64,000 nt of DNA from Zelopaecilomyces penicillatus (lineage: Eukaryota > Ascomycota > Sordariomycetes > Hypocreales > Pseudodiploosporaceae): positions 4,836,001 to 4,900,000 of the forward strand of contig VCCP01000004.1 in the NCBI GenBank assembly GCA_005765155.1, read 5' to 3'. Of this stretch, positions 14,201 through 22,147 are shown piece after piece. The position numbers were made by a program, and so were the translations under genes. Each line of letters opens with the position of its first letter. The stretch's first letter is position 1. Under the pieces are notes generated by a model. That model did not search any database. It saw nothing but the letters and a program-made list of their open reading frames with translations, and was not told the DNA's origin.

Positions 14201-17200
14201 CCAGCAGAAACCACCCAGCGGACGACCAATGACTTGCGGCGATTCATCATCTGCAGTCCATTCATGGGTAGAGGCAACTACCGTAGCCTCAGTAGGCCCC
14301 CAACCATTGACAAGACGCACTTTGCCGAACCAGAGCTCCAAATCATTTCTGCTTACCGCTTCGCCAACTAGGATGAGAATATTCAGCGACGGCAGCTCGG
14401 AAGGTCGCAGAGTCCGGGCGAGTGTTGGGGTAAGCATGGCAACGTTGACGGTCCGGTCACGAATGAACTCAGTCAGAGCATTCATCTGCATGTTCCAGGA
14501 AGGCACACAGACACAAGCACCAGCAATCAGCGATGCCATGATTTCAAAAATGCAGGCATCAAAGACGAATGAAGAGAACTGCAACACACGATCCTTGGGA
14601 GTTAACGTAACTCGCTGGGCTAAGGTGGTCATGCTGGTGGAGACGGCAATATGAGGGATCACAACACCCTTTGGCGTGCCTGTACTACCAGAAGTGAATA
14701 ATACATAAGCGGCGTCCTCAGGCGATACATTGACAAGAGGGCCATGGATGCTCCATTGCTTGTTTTCTGATAATCGAGCATCAAGCTCTGCGGTAACCTC
14801 AAGAACTCTTGGGACCAGGTTAGTGCACTTGGCTGTCGTATTTGGAGTAGTCAAGGCTAATCTAGCTCCAGTCTGTGAAACTATCTGCTGGTGTCGGTGA
14901 GTAGGATGGGCCGGATCAAGGGGCGACCAAGTGCCACCAGCTTTGTTGATAGCAAGGATCGCAACAATGAACCAGGCCGACTTTTCGAAACATACATGTA
15001 CCAGCTCACCCGATGAAACACAAAACTCCTCAACAAGGTAATTGGAGAGTCTGTTGGTGGCTTCGATGAGCTCGCTATATGTAAACGTTTTATCCCAAGC
15101 ATTGACGGCCTCAGCATAGGGTTGGCGAGAAGCGGTGTCTGCAATCACGTTATGAAGGCAGGCACTGATAATCTGGGGGCCTTTGCCATTGAATTCGATG
15201 GCCTTTTGAATATCCCAGGTACCTGATAATGAAATATCCCCAACAGTGAGGTGCCCCTTGGAAGTGATCTGCTGGGCTATGTGCTCCAAGTGGCGTGACA
15301 AAGCGACTATTCGCTCCTCGGAGAGAATTGTAGAGTCATAACTGAAGAGGAGCTCAATTCCATCAGAATTTAGCGAAGCTTGTACAAGGAGTGGATAGTT
15401 GAAGTAATATATCGGCTCATCATCCATGCCTAAATCGGAGCCGGGAACCACCAATATGGCCTCATTATCGCTTTGCGGAACCTCAAAGATCTGGTTCGGT
15501 TGAACAATTAACAGACTAGCAAAATCGCAGACATCGCGAATATTAGCATCGAGTTTGGCAATATTCTGCAGACCATATTGCTCATAGGAAACCATCTCAG
15601 CAGCTTGAAACTGAATACGCCGCAAGAATTCAGAAACAGTTTGCACTCGATCCAACTGCACACGAACAGGAACAGTTGCCACCGCTGGGCCGGCAATCCT
15701 AGCAATACCTGGGACCGGTGCCTGGCGGCCGGAAATGGTAGTGCCAAAGCAGATGTCGTCTGTGTCACAGTAACATGCGAACAGTAGAGCCCAGGCTGCG
15801 CGGATGACGGTAGCGCGGGTGACAGAAAGTTCCAACGAGGCGGGGAGCTCAAACACCGTCTTCATCACACGGCTTGATGATGCTTGAGAGCTGGCATTTG
15901 ATGAGCTTGGTGAGTGAGCAACACGGGGGAACATGGCTTGTTTAGCGCCCTCGAGTTCCTTTCGCCAGTAAACACTCGCGGCATCGGCATCTAGGGATTG
16001 TGTATACTGGATAAAGCTGCTGTATGGCCGCAAGGCACCGACAGCAGAGCCGAAGTAAGTGCGCTGCAGTATATCGAGAACAATGCGAACCGTAAGACCA
16101 TCAAACACCGCATGATGGATCATCCATACAAAGTACGAGCTACCGTCGCTCTCTTGTACCAGAGCGTAGCGACAAAGCCGATCGCGGTAGCTGATTTCGA
16201 TTTTGCTCATCTCATTCATCAACGAGCGAACATCGCACCCATCCTGGACATCCTCCCAGATGACATCATTGCTGATGACGGCCTGGATCGTTGATGTCCC
16301 TATCAATGCAATCCGTGATCGTAGACAACCACATATATCTACTGTTTGTGCCCAAGCAGCCTTGAACCGGGGGATATCTACATGACTGGGTATCTTGTAT
16401 ACTTGGCGCATAACGTAGGAGCCAGGCTGCTTCATCGCCAACACCATTAGTCCCTCCTGAAGCGGCGTGCAAGGGTATGCATCCTGTATGCTTTGGTTGC
16501 TTGATAACCCGCAAACACTTATGAGTTCGGATCTTGTCGCATCGAGGTCAGTGTCAGTGGGGAGTAGCGTAAATGGTTCTGCCTCGTTGATGCTTCTTCT
16601 TTCGCCAGAATCCAACACGGCGGCGGCTGCCATGACATCAAGCTCCGGGTTTTGTATTATTAATGCCGAATCCAGAAAAATACCGAAGCTTTCAGCCATA
16701 TGCACCAGCTCAATTGCGGTGATTGAGTCGCCTCCTAGTCTCAAAAAGCTGTCGTTTCTTCTCATTTCAGAAAGACTGGTGTGGAGGATCTGAGCCCACA
16801 AGAAACCAAGAACCAGCTCGGTCTCCAGCGTTGGTCTTTCATGATCCAACAGGCCTAGTTCGCACTTTTGCGACCATTCGGCAACAACGCGACGTCTTTT
16901 CTCGCTTGCTGAAAGCTCAGAAGAGGCCGAGACTGAGGTATCAGAAGCAGAAGCCATGCCGGTACCTGTAAGCTGCTGGTGCAGTGCATCTTCATCAATA
17001 GCGCCATCATTGGTCGTTTTGATGGCGTCGAGAATAATCCATTTCTTCGGCAGTATTTGTTTACCAGCCGGGCCGTATAATTCAACGAGCTTCTTTAGCA
17101 GGCGCTTGCGAGCTTTCTTTGCAATAAGTGAGGTTTGCAATTCGTCAGAGCTCAATCCCTCTGTGATGGAAAGGACAGCTGCCCAGAGGGCCTCAGCACC

Positions 17201-17296
17201 TGGTTCGGCTATGTCAATAATCTTAGCCTGTGAAATGGCTTTATTTTCAAGTAGATAGCCTTCCAGAAGAGATTTGTTCAATGCATCATGATCCAT
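2294..17296 (-). CDS. Nonribosomal peptide synthetase with four C-A-T modules and terminal thioester reductase
   Basis: One uninterrupted 5000-residue frame, ATG at 17296, TAG at 2294-2296. Approximate residue map: A-domain tail 1-120; T1 165-230 (GGDS near 189); C1 265-690 (HHAVFDG near 396); A1 715-1225 (TSGSTGTPKG near 872); T2 near 1284; C2 from 1370 (HHSIYDG); A2 with TSGSTGKPKG near 1959; T3 near 2371; C3 from 2450; A3 with TSGTTGKPKG near 3042; T4 near 3454; C4 from 3535 (HHSIFDG); A4 with TSGTTGIPKG near 4122; T5 near 4537; reductase 4620-4985 (TGATGYLG near 4632, then a YxxxK motif). All four C domains keep HHxxxDG, all four complete A domains keep the A10 lysine, and all five T domains keep the GGDS serine. 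No epimerase or methyltransferase is visible. Inferred product: a linear tetra- or pentapeptide released by NAD(P)H reduction as aldehyde or alcohol. My reading of the binding-pocket codes: A1 DAFMIVGVVK, A2 DILFCGLICK, A3 DVLFCGLICK, A4 DAALLVAVFK; substrates not assigned. Confidence 0.96.
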   Translation of the reverse strand: MDHDALNKSLLEGYLLENKAISQAKIIDIAEPGAEALWAAVLSITEGLSSDELQTSLIAKKARKRLLKKLVELYGPAGKQILPKKWIILDAIKTTNDGAIDEDALHQQLTGTGMASASDTSVSASSELSASEKRRRVVAEWSQKCELGLLDHERPTLETELVLGFLWAQILHTSLSEMRRNDSFLRLGGDSITAIELVHMAESFGIFLDSALIIQNPELDVMAAAAVLDSGERRSINEAEPFTLLPTDTDLDATRSELISVCGLSSNQSIQDAYPCTPLQEGLMVLAMKQPGSYVMRQVYKIPSHVDIPRFKAAWAQTVDICGCLRSRIALIGTSTIQAVISNDVIWEDVQDGCDVRSLMNEMSKIEISYRDRLCRYALVQESDGSSYFVWMIHHAVFDGLTVRIVLDILQRTYFGSAVGALRPYSSFIQYTQSLDADAASVYWRKELEGAKQAMFPRVAHSPSSSNASSQASSSRVMKTVFELPASLELSVTRATVIRAAWALLFACYCDTDDICFGTTISGRQAPVPGIARIAGPAVATVPVRVQLDRVQTVSEFLRRIQFQAAEMVSYEQYGLQNIAKLDANIRDVCDFASLLIVQPNQIFEVPQSDNEAILVVPGSDLGMDDEPIYYFNYPLLVQASLNSDGIELLFSYDSTILSEERIVALSRHLEHIAQQITSKGHLTVGDISLSGTWDIQKAIEFNGKGPQIISACLHNVIADTASRQPYAEAVNAWDKTFTYSELIEATNRLSNYLVEEFCVSSGELVHVCFEKSAWFIVAILAINKAGGTWSPLDPAHPTHRHQQIVSQTGARLALTTPNTTAKCTNLVPRVLEVTAELDARLSENKQWSIHGPLVNVSPEDAAYVLFTSGSTGTPKGVVIPHIAVSTSMTTLAQRVTLTPKDRVLQFSSFVFDACIFEIMASLIAGACVCVPSWNMQMNALTEFIRDRTVNVAMLTPTLARTLRPSELPSLNILILVGEAVSRNDLELWFGKVRLVNGWGPTEATVVASTHEWTADDESPQVIGRPLGGFCWIVDPDDCTQLAPLGVVGEIVLQGPNLLRGYLGDEEKTAAAVVSSLPAWAPRAESNLWNRFYRTGDLGSYNMNGDILYYGRKDTQVKIRGLRVELGEIEQHIKRHLSGVRQIAVDVIKTDAASNLIAYICFNDESRLDAGDDIFLPLEGDMQAAISSLISKLGTIIPRYMVPTMFIPCNYMPTLVSTKLDRKSLKRKSAALTVQEQAMYSLISSAKEIPETLMECSLQALWAEILNIPADSIGRDDSFLQIGGDSVAAIRLVSAARRQNICLSVGDVFDDSRLLAMASKATLSNTSSTTQQEGEIVPPFSLLSGTVREQVLSDEFRQKYGLADDQFVEDAYPCTPLQEGLIALTAKQPGSYIAKIVYRISKDVDLDRLKIAWDRTVELCSNMRTRIVLINGTAIQVLIKGDGQWVSTGDGNIQTVNNSTLNLTMGYGSPLCWYSIVHEGNDAFFVWGLHHSIYDGWSFGILHKTLHSNYFDLDHQTLQPYSGFIKYIVGTDLPGTADFWRQQLAESKRADFPTRQASITTSTVTTQLCTTTIPFPSSSKTSITKASIIRAAWSIVLACYCDTDDVTFGATVSGRQAPVTNLESMPGPMIATIPVRVKFDRNVTISQFLQRIQSQATSTIPYEQFGLQNIAKVSQDARETCDFSSLLVIQLPAQILSDDPNKKILIQDELEEAKTLEGMQNYFNYPLVLISNILDDSIQQQLFYNTEVLGETQMHALADHISHVVQQLLVADDSAVLGDVSLVSPRDIQQAISSQRLSPACQSCIHWEIQHNIETRPGDIAISSWDRELTYAELGAFASRLAFKLRALGIGAESLIPLCFPKSSLAVIAMVAVEMAGAAFVPLDPTAPKARIQGILDDTRAKLVIAGAGNLGMLQDLGVDVFVVDEELLSTLTDSSAAFVCAETKPDNASVVLFTSGSTGKPKGMVIQHDSICSSSNAYGADLGIGPGSRVFQFSAYTFDIGVLDCLVTLMRGGCICIPSDHARLNDLAGAINTTKANWVFLTPTVADLLSPAAVPCLKVVCLGGEALNKKTIDRWKDSVSLHGLYGPAEASICAWNSDVGRIGRPTNLGYPISSAFWVVEIDNPRTLVPIGCIGELIIQGPMLARGYLDSTSEASANWIDDADWLPAQGPKRAYRTGDLVRRNADGTFDYMGRKDTQVKIHGQRVELGEIESRIHELLPKNMSAIVDLVKADDSHTHDSLLAFLWKTDGDSSQTLCLAEGTAQATRDLISYLDNSLGEVLPSYMIPSAYLVFDGKPEQTTSGKVNRRALLSQANGISLLERSRFAPDVGKTEPPSTQMEFKLRDLWAEILKVSAKDIGRHDSFLRLGGDSISAIQLVSLAQRHDIGLTVLAIFQGPRLSQMAVAAGSADALIARETVPFSLMPGGKKDMDFIVAAVQNQCGLPDVAQIEDAYPCTPLQEGLIALTVKQPGSYITKHVYRIYQNIDIQRFQNAWDRTVELCGNMRTRIVLVNGIATQVLIKDDKQWLSAENHTIDTINTPVSMGYGSPLCWYSIIRENNNVYFALGAHHSIYDGWVISIIHRTLYSVYFDLQLENSTLQPYSGFIRYVTESERSVTADFWKQKLAGSTRATFPPRQLPVDAGRQTVTEVCTTSIAFPSSTNTSSFTRASVLRAAWAIVLARYCDTEDITFGATVSGRQAPVRGLENMPGPMIATVPVRIQLDRRNGATVSQFLQEIQSQATSMIPYEQYGLQNIAKVSQDARESCDFSSLLVIQPPDQIQFDTDPNKVIFTDDGSESSSTAEAMQNFFNYPLVLISSLLEDSIQQKFIYDANVLAEAQMLALSHHIAHVVAQLTGDENMLLDDVSLVGSWDMQHAVDSQRLKPPSETCVHWEIQRSIMAWPDSLAITSWDGDFTYAELGILVSRLALKLQDLGVGPESLVPICFPKSAYAVVAMVAIEVAGGAFVPLDPAAPKARLQTILESAKAKLVVASPFCQDAFDGLDINILTVDETIVRTLSGPTEGVTSATNPDNASVVLFTSGTTGKPKGMVIQHNSICSSSYAYGSDLNIGPGTRVFQFSAYTFDVGILDCLVTLMRGGCICIPSDHARLNDLAGAINFTQANWVFLTPTVAGLLSPSDVPTLEVVCLGGESISKRCVDRWKDSVSLHGLYGPAEASICAWNSLIGESGCSSTNLGNPLSSAFWVVEPNNGRKLVPVGCVGELIVQGPMLARGYLNGTEESATNWMKNVDWLPGESRAYRTGDLVRRNADGTFDYMGRKDTQVKLHGQRVELGEIESRIQELLPSDMSSMVELVRTNESHDSLMAFLWSTDGGSSPDQTVCLAENITREMQDLIEFMDTSLGMVLPSYMIPSAYLIFDGKPEQTTSGKVNRRALSTQAHGISLRDRTRFMHMPSLGKHEPPTTPMELKLKDLWAEVLRIPSEEISKSDSFLRVGGDSISAIQLVSLAQRSGITLTVATIFKDPRLLQMAIAADAVETMVSYETQPFSLISSDAVDGVENMIRTLCELPETTQVEDAYPCTSLQQGLMALTAKQPGLYVAKYIYRLSPSVDIPRFIAAWEETVEACTNLRTRIVLTDGAAIQAIVKEPVQWLLADDLRSFILNPKNVTMGYGTPLSYYAIVSEGHEKYFVWSVHHSIFDGWTLPLVLGTFHSIYHCTAAPSLLPYSNFVKYTLDLDFSAAREYWTAQLNNAKRAAFPPAKDITKSSKQTIGVLNHTVQFPKSTNSSITKATIFRAAWAIVLGRYSDTDDICFGVTVSGRHAPVPGLDSMPGAVVATVPARIRLNREQSLSSFLEDIQTQASEMVAYEQFGLQNIQKLNTEANNACDFTSLLTVQPIQHITSTGNGDEDAILALATVKDIQTEELLEGYLNYPLVAQAHLYDDHVELVLIYDNDVLAERQLQGLSFQFEHVVRQLLVQDKTTLGSISMACQWDLDNSLAANSDIPDVVEDCIHRLVEKQTRATPDAPAISAWDAEFTYRDLDRAANRLAHYLIDDLGVQARDLVHVSFEKSAWFVVAILAINKAGAAWTPLDASHPTERHQQITSQTNSSLALVSPINASKFSGLFPNVLEVDVALDAQLADKNSDKVPAVMVSSRDIAYIIFTSGTTGIPKGVIIEHAALCSSHTTVTRRMGITSDVRMLQFASFVFDACVAEIFAPLITGACICIPSWDMQMNSLATYITEARVTWALLTPSFARTLRPDDVPSLEVLLLVGEAPSRDLFESWFDKLRLINAWGPTESCVFGAFHEWKSIDESQLTIGRSVGGLCWLVDPDDAQKLAPTGVVGEIVIQGPNLMREYLANQEKTASAIVSSLPVWAPNRESRFWNRFYKTGDLGIYNPDGTIRYYGRKDTQVKIRGMRIELGEIEHRMSKYTEISQAVVDVIKRPSQDLLAAFVQFHGVQTDVGIGGKPVFSEITESSRQVFSELAIHLSSELPTHMVPDYFIPIQSIPYSISGKLDRKAILDHAAKIGMEDLMVYSSTKSAPFRDCSTSIELWVRAQWSEMLDMPAETISADENFYHLGGDSIMIMTLSKRVREKFSVLLARSIINSKRTTICSIAEFIENSQTGESIEKSPTVDLMARISSVSNSTWARRPETLIQHPMTTLPISATVLLTGATGYLGIEILRQLLQSETVGQIITLVRANSQLDGLDRIKKTAAIMGWWNDTYEAKIEVWLGDISKHRLGLDSTQWDRLQGVSKSATNVDAFVHNGAIVNWHADYDKLAAANTESVAMLAKLSISSPIHPKLVFVSGGAPTNPRKDLAISAAHLASSDGYSQTKFVSEGIINEILDKVQAEQNRLSTVKPGLIIGSSPNAVANTDDFIWRIVATAASIQAYPVEPDHHWMGIADMATVASNILGQIFSTGPIESFINIRTGITVGEFWEAVNPELDAPCQPLSWKDWSQLALESMHKVGHKHPLWPVQSFLGGLGSPSPSAEEFNSRENRLLVQEAVRGNVQYLTRIGFISSTSSQTGGVLEDIIKRQHR
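6710..13190 (-). repeat. Tandemly duplicated NRPS modules 2 and 3 (C-A-T units)
   Basis: Two successive units of about 3.2 kb, roughly 13190-9956 and 9955-6710, encode C-A-T modules far more alike than the flanking modules. The A domains share the stretches GLYGPAEASICAWNS and DGKPEQTTSGKVNRRAL without change, and DNA is alignable by eye through most of the A domain (for example 11190-11330 against 7945-8080). The pattern fits an in-gene duplication of a whole module. Edges are approximate. Confidence 0.8.
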
Positions 17297-20200
17297 CTCG
17301 GGGTATCATTCAAGGCAAAACAAAGTAAAACAAAACAATAAGGCAATATCTTCGTATCTCTGATGGTATATCTGATGTGAAAGCAAATTAAACTTCATTT
17401 GCAAGTAAATCACGATTAAGATGTCATTCTTGCGAGTTGTATATATATAAACCACTAGGGGCTCTTATTATTGGACTGTAAAATTTGAAACGCGTGTCGT
17501 CGAGTTATCGCCCAGGGTTATAAGTTAGTATTACGTGGGTTGGAGAGGTTCGGTATCGTTTGGCATAGCCCTACGGCACTGAGCGCACCCATGGCCATGG
17601 CAGGCATCAGCAAAGGATGACATGCCCAGGCGCTAGTCAAATACGTTAGAACCTAGAAAGAAGACTTAACTTTCGGGAATTATGTGAGATGCAAGATCAT
17701 GGACGATCGCTTTGTGGCTCAGAGAACGTAACAACTTAATACATCCGGTCTGGGGTATAACAGTGCTCACTGCTATTGATTAGAGGATTTCTGATAGAAT
17801 TCTTCAATTTGCTAGATTCAGCACTGGGAGGGTACCGTACCATAACCGTTGGATCGACGCTTGAATCTACACGTTCCTGACTAGCCAAGATCGCGAGGCT
17901 TCCCGTGTGCCTTGAGGTTCAAGTTTTGTCGTTAATTATGATGCTGCACCTAGTGGCAGGCATGGCTGCGGAGGATGGCTGGCTTCTGTCTTCTGCTCCT
18001 CAATTAATCTATCGACACACCAAGCTATGCAACAAAAAAGAAAATCCGCAGCCGACTTGCCAATGTGGTTCACTGCCATAAAAGGGCATGAGCCAGGCTA
18101 TTTGACCGAGCCTGCTTGACTGCTGAGAAAGCATCACGTTATGTGCCACTATCATGACCATTGGGCGGGATACCGACGTGTGGGGTTGCTAGTGTCCATC
18201 AGTTTGCTGACATGGAGGTAAGGTGCATGACGTCTCATATTCCGACGAACAGGTGGTTCTATTTCCACCTGGGCTTCAGATCTGCGCTGGAAACTATTGC
18301 GCAGAATCGAGTGTTTCAGTAGCTTAATGCTACCAAGATTGATTGTTCACCCGACATATTCGGCTGCAAAGGCCGAATTGCCCAGCGATGCGGTTCTAGC
18401 CCCCCACCAAACCGAGCATCCCTTACCCATTCACAAAAATAGTTGAGCCAGGACGATGTTACCTGAACTGACTCGGGCAAGCAAAACACGTGAGAGAAGA
18501 ACCCCACGCGGGGGTTGAGAATGATCCACAGCCGATATATCGTCAGCATTTACAATGGCGGTGTTATATAGGTGTTAATCCCAGCCCGACAAGATAGTCT
18601 AGCATGCGTAATTCATGTGCACGATTTCTTGGAGACTACCCACATATTCTCACCATGAAAGTTGAGCAAGACTGGATAAGATAGGGTTTAATTATAGAGT
18701 CAGTCATACGACCACCGAGGAGTTGGGCCATGGCGTGATGAGAGGCATGCATTGAGTAGTAGGTATTGCATTACGTTCATCGACCGTATCGCATATGGTA
18801 TTGAATGCATACAGAATTGCAGACCAATTCAAAATAAGAACCATCTTCTCCAACAACCTAACTACAATTGAGCGAGTTAGCTGACCAACATTTTGACATT
18901 GTACGATGAACTTACACCTTCGAGAATTGATAATGGCGTCGCTCTTCCATCCGAATGGTAATGGGTTCAAGCCCACCAAAGGTGCTATACAAATCTAACA
19001 AACGGCCAATGGAACGGATGAACAGAAGCAGGCGCGCATTGAAGCATGCAAGTATCAAAGCAACGTTTTGGCGGGTTGGTGACAGCATTCTGTCACTTAC
19101 ACATGTGTTTCATCGCTGACACAATGATAACCAACCAACTTGGATCTGTTACACATACACATGACCTTGGCAATACCAGGTTTATCAATGGTCGTCCGGA
19201 GTTTGCTGTATCCTCCCAGTATTGACGCAAGTACTCTCATCAATGTATTTCCCCCAATCTGAAGGCTAAAGCCGCAGATCAAAGAGGAAAATCCACAAAA
19301 AAGCTTGAGCTCAGTGTAACATTGCGCGTGCGCTTCTTGGCATCGGCCGACCCACTTCGCTATTCTTGTTTGTAGATGTAAACATCGCCCAAAAAATATA
19401 TCAGGGCTGATCCCCAGTCCGAGAGGGGAGTTCATAAATTAGGACATTTAAAGTCTTAATATACGTACGACATATTTCCCAACAAAGGTAGCGACAACGA
19501 TATCACGCTCATTTCGGTAAATCCGTTGACGAAATTGGTCCACATAGACAAGCGTAATGAGTAAGAATACTGGCTTCCAAAGTGCTGCCAGCGATACAGA
19601 GTATTTTGGGTAGGAGTTTTGAAGCTATCCTCGCTGTCGCCCAAACATGCAGATTTGCCAGCCACCAAGTGACCGCCAGGTTTGGGGATTGGAGCTTGAA
19701 GCACGCTAGGTTGTGACATTTGAGTGGGAAGAAGAGACGCGCCGTAACACACCGTACGTTGCAGCATCGCCTGTTTCCAAGTAAAGCTGGTCATCAAATC
19801 GAACTATGGGCATATGACTTGGGCGAGGAAGCATCCTGTCTCATGGCCATGTTTGCACATGGTCCTGAGCTCAGACAAGATCATAGCTTCGTATGGATCG
19901 GAGCTGCTATGACGTTTCAATCATACTGTCATGGCCTGTGTCGATAATTTGGCTCAGGCATATCCATATGCAGCTACCTGTACAGAGGGTCAGGTTGCGG
20001 CAATAAAAGGTCGAAATGTCCTTTGCCTCTGGGCATCTTTTTGTCTTGATTTAATAACCCAGCAATATCAATTGTTGTATATACTTTCGCTGGGCGCCCT
20101 CCAAGCGGCTGTGTTTCGTTTACAGAGACTAATCCGGAATACATTAATAACGAGACATGGCTGAGAAACGCCATGACATTCTTTACACGTGTGTGGTAAC

Positions 20201-22147
20201 ATGGCGCAGCACATGGAATGGACGGCCCCATAGTTTGCCGAGCGGGTGACATCGGGAGGGGCTTTAGCCGGGGAGTTAATTTAATCGAGGGCTTGATAAT
20301 GGTTGTTCTGCCTACAATACCTACAATATTACTGGCAAGTTGGTTAGTTGGCCGAGGCAGCCCCTGGATGCAAATTGAGACATACATGGGAGGATGGGCG
20401 CTGATTTCAGGCACTAATTTCTGACCATGCAGGCTAGCATCACCACTTGCGGACTGGTGTTTGCAACGGAGCAATTATAGTGAGGCTCCAGCACGTGCAA
20501 GGTTTCGGAGACGCCTGATGCTCGATTTGCCACGTCGCATCATCCTGCCGTCGCTCCGAATGCCGTTTGCTGCGATGGCGATGGTAGTTTGGGCCTTGAC
20601 GAATGACACGAATAGTGCCTAGTAGATGTTAGGAGCAAGTTCATCCCCAAGAGCATTAGATAAGGCACCTGGCATAACTCAAGGGCAGGTAAAGACTTCA
20701 CGGCCAGTGCTGCGAGGCAAATGTTTGCTGATGGGAACCCTAACGTGAAATGGTGAGACTTCCATTGGCTGCAAATATCTGCAGGGAAGTTCCAGCGAAC
20801 TCAAGGGAACTCACGTACAGTAGGTACGTGCGATGCGCCTGCCTTCGTGCAGCAGCCACTTTTGCCACCTCAGGCTTCCATTGGAGGGGCCAAAAATCCA
20901 TCCAGATCAGAAATGTTCAGGGCAACGTCCTAAATATGTCTCCGTGTATGTCTCCGTGTCATAAATTAGATCTTGACAACCCGGTAGGGCTGGCTATGCC
21001 ACTAATCGCAGCATGGAAAGCCAGCTCAACAGCCCAAGTTGCATGTTCACTTCGTCTGTGTTTGTCCTGGATGGGCATCCGTGCAGGTTATGCGCTTCAG
21101 CTACAACTAATTGTTAGTGAGTAGCCTTGGTGGCAGGGAACTTCGAACTCCATCGCACACACTCGAATACGCACCGCACACATCTCCGCGGCAATCGCAA
21201 CGTGGCTGTACTTGGTGTGGCACCCGCACACAGCACAATCAAGACAAATCATCAGCTTCTCGTCACGCACCTTCTGGAACTAACTTTTGCTGCATGGAAG
21301 GCCATCTTGGGACGGCGCGAAGAATGTGGCAGAGTTACATTTCCACCACTCCTACCACGGATGCCACGATGTTCGAACAATGCTCCCGATAACCTCTTCG
21401 TACTGTAGGTAGATCGTACTTCGCCAAGCATGTAGGTAGGCACACAGACACACACATACCCACCCAGGCAGCCTTGTGTCACACAAGTTATGCCTTGCAC
21501 AGCGGCTGGGCTTGCCGGGCCTTGCTGCGGAAAGTCTCCCAAAGCAGTGGGCGGCTGACACTAGGTTGCTGTACGTGGAATTAATCTGCAGACGGCCTGG
21601 CGAATCAAGTCTCAACAGCCCCCCGATCATGTCTTTAGTTGCTGCAGACTTTGTCACTCGAAAGAACCCTTCGGCTCGGATTTAGCTTGGGCTGAAGTAG
21701 AAGGTGGACTGCTTCGGAGCCAAATGATACATTTCCTAGGACTTCATCGCGAGTCGCGATCTTCTTTGATCAGGATCAAACCCCACACTCCACATGCCCT
21801 GTGGAGAAGCTGGATCAGCCTCCTTCATCCAATCGCTGCTTGTACGCGGAGATGAACGATTAAAAACAGAAACCTTGTATTAGTTTGTTCTATCCGCCCA
21901 GCCTAACCTTATGTTGCGATTCTTGACTTCTTCAACTCTTCGGGCCCAGCTTCTGTTGCAGTCCCCTCTGTTGGTTTCCTGTAATCAACCCAGCATCCAA
22001 CAACGGCTGTCTTATGACTTACTCATCTTTTTGAAGTTGTTTTGACACTCTGTCGATCCTTTTTTAGCTGATCGGTGCCTTTGACTCCCATACATCTTAC
22101 CTCTCTCGCTCTGTCCCAAAAAAGGCATCATACGCTCGCTGCCCACA
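17297..22147. other. 4.85-kb region with no supportable gene
   Basis: This lies between the divergent NRPS and lectin-like genes, so it must contain both promoters. Frames of 75-166 codons occur (for example 19974-20474 minus, 19456-19797 minus, 20750-21124 plus), but none shows a recognised motif, a fungal-style exon chain or a good start context. No adenylation-domain motif was found in the translated frames, so the missing N-terminal part of the NRPS is not simply displaced here. A 12-bp tandem repeat pair lies at 20935-20958. Confidence 0.6.
17438..17456 (-). promoter_or_regulatory. Possible TATA-type element upstream of the NRPS
   Basis: An alternating TA run lies about 150 bp upstream of the NRPS start codon, inside an AT-rich leader. 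Position and composition suit a core promoter, but TA runs are common and no transcription start is known. Confidence 0.3.

Noticed and set aside
13113..14654. Long plus-strand frames antisense to the NRPS
   Set aside because: They are shadows of the synthetase coding frame in a strongly biased gene.
18955..18990. B-box-like GGTTCAAGCCC, possible tRNA or SINE
   Set aside because: T-arm pairing fails beyond two base pairs, and no A box or acceptor arm fits.
19974..20474. 166-codon minus-strand frame in the gene-free region
   Set aside because: No motif, no supporting exon chain, and mixed hydrophobicity without a pattern.
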